From Alphaproteobacteria bacterium (lineage in GTDB: Bacteria; Pseudomonadota; Alphaproteobacteria; Micropepsales; Micropepsaceae), in NCBI GenBank assembly GCA_017307315.1, contig JAFKFF010000055.1, positions 1 to 7,840 on the forward strand: a stretch of 7,840 nt of DNA, given 5' to 3'. Shown one piece after another: positions 1 to 6,346 of this stretch (position 1 is the first letter of the stretch; the number at the start of each line of letters is the position of its first letter). The translations under genes were made by a program, and so were the position numbers. Below the pieces are notes generated by a model that worked only from the letters and a program-made list of their open reading frames with translations, had not been told where the DNA came from and did not search any database.

Positions 1-751
1 GCGGCAGCAAAAGCCCCACCGTCAACCCGAAGCAATGCAAGGCGGGAAGGGGATTGAACAACACGTCGTCATCGTAAAGGTCGATATGGGCGCGCACCTG
101 GGCGATGTTGCTGACGATATTCGCGTGGCTCAGCGCCACGCCCTTGGGCTGGCCTTCGGTGCCGGAGGTGAAAAGCACCGCCGCCGGCATGTCCTGCCGG
201 GGCGCGCGCGCGACCAGGGCGGGCGCGATCCCGCCCGCCAGCGCCGTGAGCTTGTCGGACAGGGAAATCTTGGCCCGCACATCCTCCAGGAAGATCAGTT
301 CGGCCACCTGGCCGATCGCCGCCGCAATGGCGTCCAGCTTGCCCAGTTCGATGAAACGGCGCGCCGTGACCACGCGCCGGACTTGCGCCGTGCGGATCGC
401 GCTTTGCAGATCCGCCGGACCGGAGGTGAAGTTGAGCATGGTGGGAACGCGACCGAAAGCGCTGAGCGCCAGAAAGGCAATCGCGGCCCCGGCGCCGGTC
501 GGCAGCAGCACGCCGATCTTCTCTTCGCGCGCGGTCCCTCGCTTCAAGGCATGGCCGAGGGCGAAGCTGGCGCGCGCCAGATCGTTATAGCTCAGGACGC
601 GGCCATCGACATCGACCAGGGCCGGCGTCTTGCCGCCGAATTCCGCGCGCGCATCCAGAAAGGCCTGGAAGATCGTTCCGCGCACACGGGCCGGATCGAA
701 AGGCTGACGCGTGGGGCGGCCGGACGGGTTGGTTCGAAGGGCGCTCTCCAT
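1..751 (-). CDS. AMP-binding acyl-activating enzyme, Aas-like synthetase domain (C-terminus cut by window edge)
   Basis: Member of the ANL adenylate-forming superfamily, which activates a fatty acid with ATP to acyl-AMP and transfers it to CoA or acyl carrier protein. About 250 N-terminal residues are visible, roughly half of a usual domain. The diagnostic ATP-binding loop LFTSGTEGQPKG lies at residues 193-204. It is followed by LPALHCFGLTVGLLLP (235-250), which resembles the matching stretch of the synthetase half of Aas (2-acylglycerophosphoethanolamine acyltransferase/acyl-ACP synthetase) more than that of FadD. The ATG at 751 is the only ATG after an in-frame stop at 764-766, but no clear Shine-Dalgarno precedes it; a GTG about 22 codons in is an alternative. 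No PlsC acyltransferase domain precedes the synthetase domain, unlike E. coli Aas. It is divergent from the amidase gene. The superfamily is certain; substrate (acyl-CoA or acyl-ACP) is inferred. The adenylation C-terminal lobe is outside the window. Confidence 0.9.
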   Translation of the reverse strand, partial: MESALRTNPSGRPTRQPFDPARVRGTIFQAFLDARAEFGGKTPALVDVDGRVLSYNDLARASFALGHALKRGTAREEKIGVLLPTGAGAAIAFLALSAFGRVPTMLNFTSGPADLQSAIRTAQVRRVVTARRFIELGKLDAIAAAIGQVAELIFLEDVRAKISLSDKLTALAGGIAPALVARAPRQDMPAAVLFTSGTEGQPKGVALSHANIVSNIAQVRAHIDLYDDDVLFNPLPALHCFGLTVGLLLP

Positions 752-856
752 GATTCGACTGTATCATGGCGGTTTGACGAAACAGCCCATGGATCAAGGC
801 CGCTCTGCTGGAATCTGTTACAACCTTCCGGGGATCGCAGGACATAGGGGAACGCG
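752..856. promoter_or_regulatory. Divergent intergenic region between acyl-activating enzyme and amidase
   Basis: This 105-base gap must hold the promoters of both divergent genes. A TTGACG at 774-779 on the + strand resembles a -35 box, but no good -10 box lies 16-18 bases after it. No inverted repeat that would suggest an operator stands out. The call rests on gene arrangement rather than on a recognised promoter. Confidence 0.4.
846..851 (+). promoter_or_regulatory. Ribosome binding site of the amidase gene
   Basis: AGGGGA sits 5 bases before the ATG at 857 and is a good Shine-Dalgarno match. It supports this start, which is also the one that yields a complete signal peptide. Confidence 0.7.
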
Positions 857-2566
857 ATGTTCAATTCGGTGCATGCCGGGCTGGCCCGGGCCGCGCTCCT
901 AAGCTTGGGGATCCTGGTCCCTTCGCTTTGCGCCGCTCAACCCGCGCCATCGCCCATGGATCGCGACTTGATCGAGGCGACGGTTCCAGGCCTGCAGCAT
1001 CTTTATGCGACACGCAAATACACCGTCACCCAGGTGACGCAATGGTACCTCGACCGCATCGCCCGCTATGACGGGATCTATCGCGCCGTGGAAACCGTGA
1101 TGCGCCAGGAGGCGCTGGCAGCCGCCGCGCGCGAAGACGCGCAGCCCCCGGGCGCCGCGCACGGACCACTCTGGGGCATTCCCATCGTCGTCAAGGCCAA
1201 CACCAGTATCGAGGGGCAGGTGACCACCGATGGTTGGGCTGGCTTTACGCTGCCGGGCAAGGAATTGATCGCTCCCCGCGATGCCCAAGTGGTGGCGAAG
1301 CTGAAAGCGGCAGGCGCGATCATTATCGGCCACACCAATATGCCGGACTTCGCCAATTCCGATGGCAGCCGCTCCAGTTCCTTCGGGCGCACCGGCAATG
1401 CCTATGATGTGCGCTTCTCGCCGGGCGGATCGTCGAGCGGCACCGTGACAGCCGTGACGGCCAATATGGCGATGCTGGGCACGGGCACCGATACCGCCAA
1501 TTCCATTCGCATGCCGGCGGCGACGAGTGCCGTGGTGGGTGTGTTTCCCACCCGCGGCCTGGTCAGCATCGCCGGCATCGCGCCCCTGGATTGGATGCTC
1601 GACAATACCGGTCCCATCGCCCGTACCGTTACCGACGCCGCGATCGCCTTGTCGGCGATGCAAGGATCAGATCCCCTCGATCCGGTTACCGCAACGGCGC
1701 CCGCCGACGCCCAGCGCGGGCCTTACACATCATTCCTCAAGCCCGGTTCGCTCAAAGGCAAGCGCTTCGGCGTACCGGCATTTATGTTGAAAGGCACCTC
1801 GACGCCTTTCCACGGCACGCCCGCCAATGTCCCCGAATGGGCGGCGCAGAAACGCATCGCGGACCGCTTTCTGCCGCTGGAAGAACCGACGCGCATCGCG
1901 TTCCTAAAAAATCTGGACGAATTGCGCGCGGCCGGCGCCACCATTGTGATGGATGACACGGTCCTGCCGGACACATTCGTGGCGATGGTCAGCCGCATCG
2001 GCACCTATCCTTATGTGCGCGACGGGATGCAGCGTTTCCTGAAGAATTTCGGCCCGCCGCAATATCATTCGATCGAGGATTATATGAAAGTGGTCGGCCA
2101 GCCCATCGGCGCCAATGTGATCGGCGAGGGGATCGGCAGTTCGCATATGGGCGGTGTCACGCTCTATCAGCGCGACCTGGAGACCGATCCCGAAGCCGAA
2201 GCGAATGTGTATGGCCCGCGCCGCAAAGCCATGGCGATGTATCTGGAAACAATGGATCGCTTGAAGTTGGATGCTTATGTCTATCCGCCGATCCAGATGC
2301 CGCCGCCGGACGAAACCCTGCCGCAGAATGGCGAGGTGAGCGACGGCCCGCATTCCGATACGGGCTGGGTCAACATGCTGGGCGTGCCGGCGGTGGTGGT
2401 GTCGGGCGGCTTTTATCCGGGCGGACTGCCAGTCGGATTGGAGTTCTCCGGCCGGCCCTGGCGCGATGGCGATCTCCTGGGCATCGCATACAGCTTCGAG
2501 CAGGCAACCCATCACCGCCATCCGCCCGTGCTGGTGGAGCAGGGCCTGCTGCCGAAGGCGCCATGA
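857..2566 (+). CDS. Secreted amidase-signature family hydrolase
   Basis: A 569-residue amidase-signature (AS) enzyme that hydrolyses a carboxamide or similar amide bond; the natural substrate is unknown. Residues 1 to about 27 look like a Sec signal peptide (Arg11, hydrophobic ALLSLGILVPSL, then CAAQ), so it probably acts in the periplasm. The Ser-cisSer-Lys triad can be placed: Lys113 in GIPIVVKAN, cis-Ser192 in SPGGSSSGT, and nucleophile Ser216 in GTDTANSIRMPAA. The 24-residue spacing between the two serines matches FAAH and malonamidase E2. The usual Gly-Gly-Ser at the nucleophile is Ala-Asn-Ser here, a variation on the family theme that keeps the serine. Length is at the long end for the family, partly because of the signal peptide and an insertion after about residue 270. 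The downstream cysteine-cluster gene begins 3 bases after the stop, so the two are probably cotranscribed. Family is certain; substrate cannot be told from sequence. Confidence 0.93.
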   Translation: MFNSVHAGLARAALLSLGILVPSLCAAQPAPSPMDRDLIEATVPGLQHLYATRKYTVTQVTQWYLDRIARYDGIYRAVETVMRQEALAAAAREDAQPPGAAHGPLWGIPIVVKANTSIEGQVTTDGWAGFTLPGKELIAPRDAQVVAKLKAAGAIIIGHTNMPDFANSDGSRSSSFGRTGNAYDVRFSPGGSSSGTVTAVTANMAMLGTGTDTANSIRMPAATSAVVGVFPTRGLVSIAGIAPLDWMLDNTGPIARTVTDAAIALSAMQGSDPLDPVTATAPADAQRGPYTSFLKPGSLKGKRFGVPAFMLKGTSTPFHGTPANVPEWAAQKRIADRFLPLEEPTRIAFLKNLDELRAAGATIVMDDTVLPDTFVAMVSRIGTYPYVRDGMQRFLKNFGPPQYHSIEDYMKVVGQPIGANVIGEGIGSSHMGGVTLYQRDLETDPEAEANVYGPRRKAMAMYLETMDRLKLDAYVYPPIQMPPPDETLPQNGEVSDGPHSDTGWVNMLGVPAVVVSGGFYPGGLPVGLEFSGRPWRDGDLLGIAYSFEQATHHRHPPVLVEQGLLPKAP

Positions 2567-2569
2567 GCC

Positions 2570-3133
2570 ATGGATTATCAACTCGCGCTCATTCCCGGAC
2601 GCAGCTGCGGCGATTGCACCATCTGTTGTACCGTGATGGCGATCGACAGGCCCGACATCCAGAAGGAAGCGGGCGTCACCTGCCGCCATTGCACCAAGGA
2701 AGGCTGTGCGATCTACGCGACCAGGCCCTCTCTATGCCGCGACTACCATTGCGGCTGGCGGCAGCTTGCCATCCTGGACGAGGGCTGGCGGCCCGACCGC
2801 TCGGGCGTTTTTGTCGAACTCGAGCTCCATGAGGGACAGACCGCGATCAGCCTTGTCCTGGTGGGCAATCCGCTCAAGACCGTGCGACAGTCCTGGTTCA
2901 TCGATTTTGTCGCCACCGGCGTCAAAGGCAACCTGCCGCTGATGCTGGGCATTCCGGGACCGCCCGGACATCAGGGCGCCTCCTTGATGCTGAACACCAA
3001 CGCAATGCTGCGCGCCGCGGCGACGTCGCGGGCGGCGGTGAAAGCGGAGCTGGAATCCGAATTGAAGCTTTTGCGGGATTACGGTTTTCCCCCGCGCGTC
3101 ATCCGCCACATCGGGCACAATATGGGGCCTTGA
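2570..3133 (+). CDS. YkgJ-like CxxCxxCC cysteine-cluster protein
   Basis: A 187-residue protein of the YkgJ / zinc-or-iron-chelating cysteine-cluster family, whose biochemical role is poorly defined. The metal-binding cysteines are visible: CGDCTICC at Cys13, 16, 19 and 20, then Cys38 and Cys41, Cys46, Cys56 and Cys61, with the family hallmark IYATRPSLCRDYHCGWR (48-64). The first third is therefore the metal-binding module. The remainder has no recognised motif and ends in a helical, charged segment (about 145-187). There is no signal peptide, so it is expected in the cytoplasm. The ATG at 2570 lies 3 bases after the amidase stop with only a weak GAAGG upstream (2553-2557), so translation is probably coupled to the amidase. 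An ATG at 2563 is in another frame and loses the cysteine motif. The metal (zinc or iron) and the role next to an amidase are unknown. Confidence 0.88.
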   Translation: MDYQLALIPGRSCGDCTICCTVMAIDRPDIQKEAGVTCRHCTKEGCAIYATRPSLCRDYHCGWRQLAILDEGWRPDRSGVFVELELHEGQTAISLVLVGNPLKTVRQSWFIDFVATGVKGNLPLMLGIPGPPGHQGASLMLNTNAMLRAAATSRAAVKAELESELKLLRDYGFPPRVIRHIGHNMGP

Positions 3134-3286
3134 TCAGGCGCGCGGGCGCCTGGCTTCCGTCCAGAGTTTTTCGGCCCGGTCGGTGAGGGCCGTCTGCATC
3201 GGCTGAATGACCTCGCGCTGCAGCCGCCGGGGACCGAACAGGGCGACCGCCAGGCCGATGAGCCCCAACGCGCCGATCGCGCCCAC
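3134..3286 (-). CDS. Possible small single-span membrane protein, start uncertain or gene degraded
   Basis: A minus-strand reading frame ends with TGA at 3134-3136, directly against the stop of the cysteine-cluster gene, and stays open up to 3382. It reads as a plausible protein: a hydrophobic segment (AALGAVGAIGALGLIALAVALF) followed by a charged tail (RRLQREVIQPMQTALTDRAE, then LWTEARRPRA). That pattern suggests one membrane span with a cytoplasmic helix, and third codon positions are rich in G and C like the neighbours. The frame contains no ATG upstream of the hydrophobic part. The only usual alternative start there is the GTG at 3286, giving 50 residues, but it falls within the hydrophobic stretch and has no Shine-Dalgarno. 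The true start may be elsewhere after a frameshift, or this may be a remnant or chance open frame in GC-rich DNA. I do not recognise a family. Confidence 0.3.
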   Translation of the reverse strand: MGAIGALGLIGLAVALFGPRRLQREVIQPMQTALTDRAEKLWTEARRPRA

Positions 3287-3465
3287 CGCGCCAAGGGCGG
3301 CGGGGAGAGGTGCGGCGGCTGGCCATGGCTTGAACCTTTTGACGAACGCTTCGGCAACGTCCCCGGAAAGGAAAAGTTCAAGTCAAGGAATTAATTCCCA
3401 TCTCGCATGCCTGCCGCGCATCCGGAATGGATGCTTTTTCGGCGGAGCAATTCTATATCTGCCCC
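3287..3465. promoter_or_regulatory. Upstream region of lipA
   Basis: This stretch lies between the doubtful minus-strand frame and lipA. Its left part (to 3382) is the possible N-terminal extension of that frame. Its right part (about 3368-3460) is richer in A and T than its surroundings and should hold the lipA promoter. A TATATC at 3454-3459 resembles a -10 box, but no convincing -35 box lies 16-18 bases before it. If used, it would start transcription very close to the lipA ATG. A 12-base palindrome is listed separately. Confidence 0.4.
3387..3398. repeat. Perfect 12-base palindrome, candidate operator
   Basis: GGAATTAATTCC equals its own reverse complement and lies 67 bases before the lipA start, in the AT-richer pocket of the control region. 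It could be a dimeric regulator site. Palindromes of this size do arise by chance, and I do not recognise it as the site of a known regulator. Confidence 0.35.
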
Positions 3466-4407
3466 ATGACCGTCGTGATCGATCGCCTGACCCCGCGCCA
3501 CCCCGAAAAGGCGCATCGCCCCGACCAGGAAATCCCCCGGAAACCGGACTGGATCCGGGTCAAGGCGCCGGTCTCGCGCGAATATGCCGCCACCCGCGAT
3601 GTGGTGCGCGAATATAAGCTCCATACGGTCTGCGAAGAGGCGGCCTGCCCCAATATCGGCGAGTGCTGGACGAAGGCGCACGCCACCATGATGATCATGG
3701 GCGACACCTGCACGCGCGCCTGCGCCTTCTGCAACGTCAAGACGGGCCTGCCGGCCCCGCTGGACCCGGAAGAACCCGTCCATGTCGCCGCAGCGGTGAA
3801 GAAGCTGGGCCTGCGCCATGTCGTGATCACGTCGGTCGACCGCGACGACCTGGCCGATGGCGGCGCGCGGCATTTCGCTGAGGTGATCGAAGCCACCCAT
3901 GCCGCCAGCCCGGGCACCAGTGTGGAAGTGCTGACGCCGGATTTCCTGCGCAAGGATGGCGCCGTCGAGACCGTGATGGCGGCGAAGCCCGAAGTCTTCA
4001 ACCACAATCTGGAAACCGTGCCGCGCCTCTATCTCACCGTTCGTCCCGGCGCGCGCTATTTCGCATCGCTGCGCCTCCTGGAGCGGGCCAAGGAGCTTCA
4101 TCCGGAAGGCTTCACCAAGTCCGGCCTGATGGTAGGCCTGGGCGAAAGCCGCGAAGAGATCATGCAGGTGATGGACGATCTGCGGGCCGCCAAGGTGGAT
4201 TTCCTCACCATCGGGCAATATCTGCAGCCCACCCGCAAGCATGCCAGGCTGGACCGTTTCTGGACCCCGCAGGAGTTCGCCGGGCTGGAACAGGTCGCCC
4301 GCGCCAAGGGATTCCTGATGGTGTCGGCGTCGCCGCTGACGCGTTCCTCCTATCATGCCGACAGCGACTTCGCGGCGCTCAAGGCGGCGCGCGCGCAAGC
4401 GAAGTGA
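3466..4407 (+). CDS. lipA: Lipoyl synthase
   Basis: Radical SAM enzyme that inserts two sulfurs into protein-bound octanoyl groups, making the lipoyl cofactor of pyruvate and 2-oxoglutarate dehydrogenases and the glycine cleavage system. It has 313 residues, the usual length. The auxiliary [4Fe-4S] cluster motif CX4CX5C is Cys56, Cys61 and Cys67. The radical SAM cluster CX3CX2C is Cys82, Cys86 and Cys89 (CTRACAFC). The C-terminal RSSYHAD motif at 293-299 carries the conserved serine that ligates the auxiliary cluster. [15 protein letters not shown] (120-134) and VGLGES (223-228) are further hallmarks. I chose the ATG at 3466 because the protein then begins [20 protein letters not shown], the usual alphaproteobacterial N-terminus. 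An in-frame ATG at 3427 would add 13 residues ([13 protein letters not shown]) not expected for the family. Neither start has a good Shine-Dalgarno. A RatA/COQ10 gene follows 73 bases later. Confidence 0.97.
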   Translation: MTVVIDRLTPRHPEKAHRPDQEIPRKPDWIRVKAPVSREYAATRDVVREYKLHTVCEEAACPNIGECWTKAHATMMIMGDTCTRACAFCNVKTGLPAPLDPEEPVHVAAAVKKLGLRHVVITSVDRDDLADGGARHFAEVIEATHAASPGTSVEVLTPDFLRKDGAVETVMAAKPEVFNHNLETVPRLYLTVRPGARYFASLRLLERAKELHPEGFTKSGLMVGLGESREEIMQVMDDLRAAKVDFLTIGQYLQPTRKHARLDRFWTPQEFAGLEQVARAKGFLMVSASPLTRSSYHADSDFAALKAARAQAK

Positions 4408-4430
4408 CGGAGCGCTCGCAGACAGAGTGT

Positions 4431-4448
4431 GCAGCGTCGACACGCTGC
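4431..4448 (+). other. Intercistronic hairpin between lipA and ratA-like gene
   Basis: GCAGCGT and ACGCTGC form a perfect 7-base-pair stem around a CGAC loop, 23 bases after the lipA stop and 32 bases before the next start. No run of T follows, so it is not a typical intrinsic terminator. It might stabilise the 3' end of lipA mRNA or attenuate read-through. The structure is seen; any function is inferred. Confidence 0.35.
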
Positions 4449-4480
4449 CGCTACCGGCTTCGCCCGCGAGCACAACCAAA

Positions 4481-4933
4481 ATGACCGAACATTCCGAAAG
4501 CCGGATCGTTCCGTACACGGCCGATCTCATGTTCGCGGTGGTGGCCGATGTGGAGCGTTATCCCGAATTCCTGCCCTGGGTGGTGGCGCTCCGGATCAAA
4601 TCGCGATCGAAGGAAGGCGCCCGCGAAATCCTGATGGCCGAAATGGCTGTCGGCTACCGGGCGCTGCGCGAGCGCTACACCAGCCGGGTGGTCCTGGATC
4701 CAGGCGCCCGCACCATCGATGTCGTCGCCGTGGAAGGGCCCTTCCACCGCCTGGAAAATCACTGGCGATTTACGCCGGAAGAAAGCGGTACGCGAACTGA
4801 CTTCCGGGTGGTGTTCGAATTTTCCAATCGCCTGCTGCAGGCCGCCGCCGGTCAAGCCTTCGAGAAAGTCCTGCTGAAGATGAGCGATGCCTTTGAGGGT
4901 CGTGCCGCCCGCCTTTCAGGGTCCAAAAGCTAA
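4481..4933 (+). CDS. RatA/COQ10-family START-domain protein (probable coenzyme Q-binding protein)
   Basis: A 150-residue SRPBCC/START-fold protein of the polyketide cyclase/COQ10 family. Homologues are annotated either as coenzyme Q-binding COQ10 or as RatA ribosome-association toxin. The hallmarks are VADVERYPEFLPW (21-33), EGPFHRLENHWRF (85-97) and FEFSNRLLQ (112-120), spanning the whole domain with a hydrophobic ligand cavity expected. There is no signal peptide or membrane span. The ATG at 4481 gives MTEHSESRIVPYT, the usual family N-terminus; codons upstream in the same frame run through non-conserved Arg-rich sequence. The Shine-Dalgarno is weak. It follows lipA in the same direction, a pairing common in Alphaproteobacteria, and may be cotranscribed with it. 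No RatB-like gene is next to it, which favours a ubiquinone-related role over a toxin label. That functional choice is inference. Confidence 0.9.
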   Translation: MTEHSESRIVPYTADLMFAVVADVERYPEFLPWVVALRIKSRSKEGAREILMAEMAVGYRALRERYTSRVVLDPGARTIDVVAVEGPFHRLENHWRFTPEESGTRTDFRVVFEFSNRLLQAAAGQAFEKVLLKMSDAFEGRAARLSGSKS

Positions 4934-4954
4934 AGCTATAGTCCTTCCAAAATC

Positions 4955-4960
4955 GGGGGA
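4955..4960 (+). promoter_or_regulatory. Ribosome binding site of the SGNH-like hydrolase gene
   Basis: GGGGGA lies 5 bases before the ATG at 4966, much stronger than the sites of the two upstream genes. A TATAGT at 4937-4942 resembles a -10 box, but the -35 region is poor, so a separate promoter is possible but unproven. Confidence 0.6.
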
Positions 4961-4965
4961 CGCTC

Positions 4966-5856
4966 ATGAAGAAGATTTTTCTGCTGACGATTGCCGCGCT
5001 CGCTTTGTCAGCGGGCGCCGCTTCCGCCAAGACCATCCTCTTCATCGGCAACAGCTTCACCATGGGCTCCGGATCGCCGGTCCGCACTTATCAGGCGAAC
5101 ACCGTGCACGATCTCAACCCGCCCAATGAGCGCGGACAGACCCTGGGCGGCGTCGCCGCGATCTTCAAGGAATTCACCAGGGAAGCGGGGCTGGATTACG
5201 ATGTGAGCATCGAAGCGGTGGGCGGACGCAATTTCGATTTCCATTACAATGAACGGTTGGGCGCGATCGACCGGCCTTGGGACATCGTGGTGATGCAGAG
5301 CTATTCCCAGCTCAACAAGGACAAGCCCGGCGATCCCACCATCATCACCGAATATGGCGCCAAGCTCGACAAGGCGTTCCACGCCAGGAATCCGAACGTC
5401 CAGGTCTGGTTCAATGCCACCTGGTCGCGCGCCGATTATTCCTCGCCGGAAATCGCGCCGTGGAAAGGCAAGCCGATCGACCGGATGGCCAAGGACGTCT
5501 ATGCCGGGTTCGAGAAAGCGCGCGCGGCATCGCCCGATGTGGCGGGCATCATTCCGGTCGGGCTGGCCTGGAACCGGGCCTGGGCGAGCGGCGTGGCGGA
5601 CAGCGATCCCACCGATGGCATCGGGCCGGACAAGCTCAATTTATGGACCTACGATTCCCAACATGGCAGTTCGGCGGGCTATATCCTCGCCGGCCTGGTG
5701 ATCTTCGGTCAGCTGACCGGACGCGCTCCACTGTCCCTGGGCGAGCGCGAGCATGTGGCGATAGATCTGGGGATTTCGCGCGCGCAGATGGCGGCGCTCG
5801 AGCAGGTCGCACACGACGAGCTGGTTTCCCGCGGCGTCAAGCTGGCGATGAATTGA
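4966..5856 (+). CDS. Secreted SGNH-like hydrolase
   Basis: A 296-residue exported protein resembling SGNH/GDSL esterase-fold proteins, especially DUF4886-type variants. Residues 1-21 (MKKIFLLTIAALALSAGAASA) are a clear Sec signal peptide with an ASA cleavage site before Lys22. The first block is TILFIGNSFTMGSG (23-36), in which Ser30 is the expected nucleophile and GNS replaces the classic GDS. AVGGRNF (84-90) may be the glycine block, and VVMQSYSQ (108-115) stands where the Asn block usually is. DSQHGSSAGYILAG (230-243) provides the Asp230-x-x-His233 pair. All three catalytic positions are therefore present. The substrate, an ester or acetyl group on a sugar, peptide or lipid, cannot be told. 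It lies 32 bases after the RatA/COQ10 gene and its last 20 bases overlap the 3' end of the convergent CinA-like gene. It interrupts an otherwise conserved set of core genes and may be a lineage-specific insertion. Confidence 0.85.
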   Translation: MKKIFLLTIAALALSAGAASAKTILFIGNSFTMGSGSPVRTYQANTVHDLNPPNERGQTLGGVAAIFKEFTREAGLDYDVSIEAVGGRNFDFHYNERLGAIDRPWDIVVMQSYSQLNKDKPGDPTIITEYGAKLDKAFHARNPNVQVWFNATWSRADYSSPEIAPWKGKPIDRMAKDVYAGFEKARAASPDVAGIIPVGLAWNRAWASGVADSDPTDGIGPDKLNLWTYDSQHGSSAGYILAGLVIFGQLTGRAPLSLGEREHVAIDLGISRAQMAALEQVAHDELVSRGVKLAMN

Positions 5857-6346
5857 TTCCGAGGCGCTCGCGCAGCAAGTTCAGCGCTTCGCGAACCGTC
5901 GCCATGCGAACTGCGTCACGGCCGATATCGCCGAAGCGATATTCTTTTACGACAATATCGCCGGGCGCGTGCGCTGCCGCGATATAGACCAGCCCGACGG
6001 GCTTTTCGGCACTCCCGCCACCGGGGCCGGCGATGCCGGTGACCGCGATACTTAACTGCGCGCGGGAATATTTCAGCGCGCCGTCCGCCATGGCCTGTGC
6101 GACGGGCGCCGACACGGCGCCATGCGCCGCGAGCAGGGCGCGCGGCACCCCAAGCAATTCTTCCTTGGCCTCGTTGGAATAGGTGACAAAGCCCCGTTCC
6201 ACCACGTCGGAGGAGCCGGGGACTTCCGTCAGCAAGCCCACGATCAGCCCGCCGGTGCAGCTTTCCGCCGTCGCGATATGAACGGCTTTGTTCCGCGCCA
6301 CGGCCAGCAGCGCTTCCGCCTGGGACAAAAGCGCCTGCGGGAACAT
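5837..6346 (-). CDS. pncC: CinA C-terminal domain protein / nicotinamide-nucleotide amidohydrolase
   Basis: A 169-residue stand-alone CinA C-terminal (PncC) domain. The characterised family members deamidate nicotinamide mononucleotide to nicotinate mononucleotide, recycling NAD by-products in the cytoplasm. Family motifs are intact: TAESCTGG (26-33) with candidate nucleophile Ser29, YSNEAK (56-61), AVTGIAGPGGG (101-111) and KPVGLVY (115-121). The N-terminal molybdopterin-binding-like domain of full-length CinA is absent, as in E. coli PncC and the short CinA proteins of many Alphaproteobacteria. The start ATG shares one base with the pgpA stop (TGATG), indicating translational coupling. The 3' end overlaps the convergent SGNH-like gene by 20 bases. 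The family is certain. NMN deamidation is assigned from the family and has not been tested for this lineage, where the gene is often named only cinA. Confidence 0.92.
   Translation of the reverse strand: MFPQALLSQAEALLAVARNKAVHIATAESCTGGLIVGLLTEVPGSSDVVERGFVTYSNEAKEELLGVPRALLAAHGAVSAPVAQAMADGALKYSRAQLSIAVTGIAGPGGGSAEKPVGLVYIAAAHAPGDIVVKEYRFGDIGRDAVRMATVREALNLLRERLGINSSPA

Noticed and set aside
774..779. TTGACG as the -35 box of an amidase promoter
   Set aside because: No acceptable -10 sequence lies at 16-18 bases spacing.
35..847. A 270-codon + strand open frame over the left end
   Set aside because: It is antisense to the AMP-binding enzyme, whose ATP-binding loop and Aas-like motifs are clear on the minus strand.
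899..2689. Long minus-strand open frames opposite the amidase (about 899-1663 and 1904-2689)
   Set aside because: They are His/Arg/Gly-rich antisense frames with no family motifs, and they mirror the codon pattern of a clear amidase on the other strand.
2563..2832. Alternative start at ATG 2563, overlapping the amidase stop
   Set aside because: This frame destroys the CxxCxxCC motif and yields an Arg/Leu-rich shadow; the ATG at 2570 gives the family protein.
3135..3152. CAGGCGC/GCGCCTG hairpin as a terminator for the cysteine-cluster gene
   Set aside because: The 7-base-pair stem is real, but the TTTTT that follows begins 14 bases after it, too far for an intrinsic terminator. The repeat may simply be GC-rich coding sequence.
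3391..4530. A 379-codon minus-strand open frame opposite lipA
   Set aside because: It is antisense to an unmistakable lipoyl synthase, shows no domain of its own, and reads as typical GC-rich shadow sequence.
4481..4933. RatA-like gene as the toxin of a toxin-antitoxin system
   Set aside because: No RatB or other antitoxin-like partner is adjacent, and in Alphaproteobacteria this family next to lipA is better read as a COQ10-type protein.
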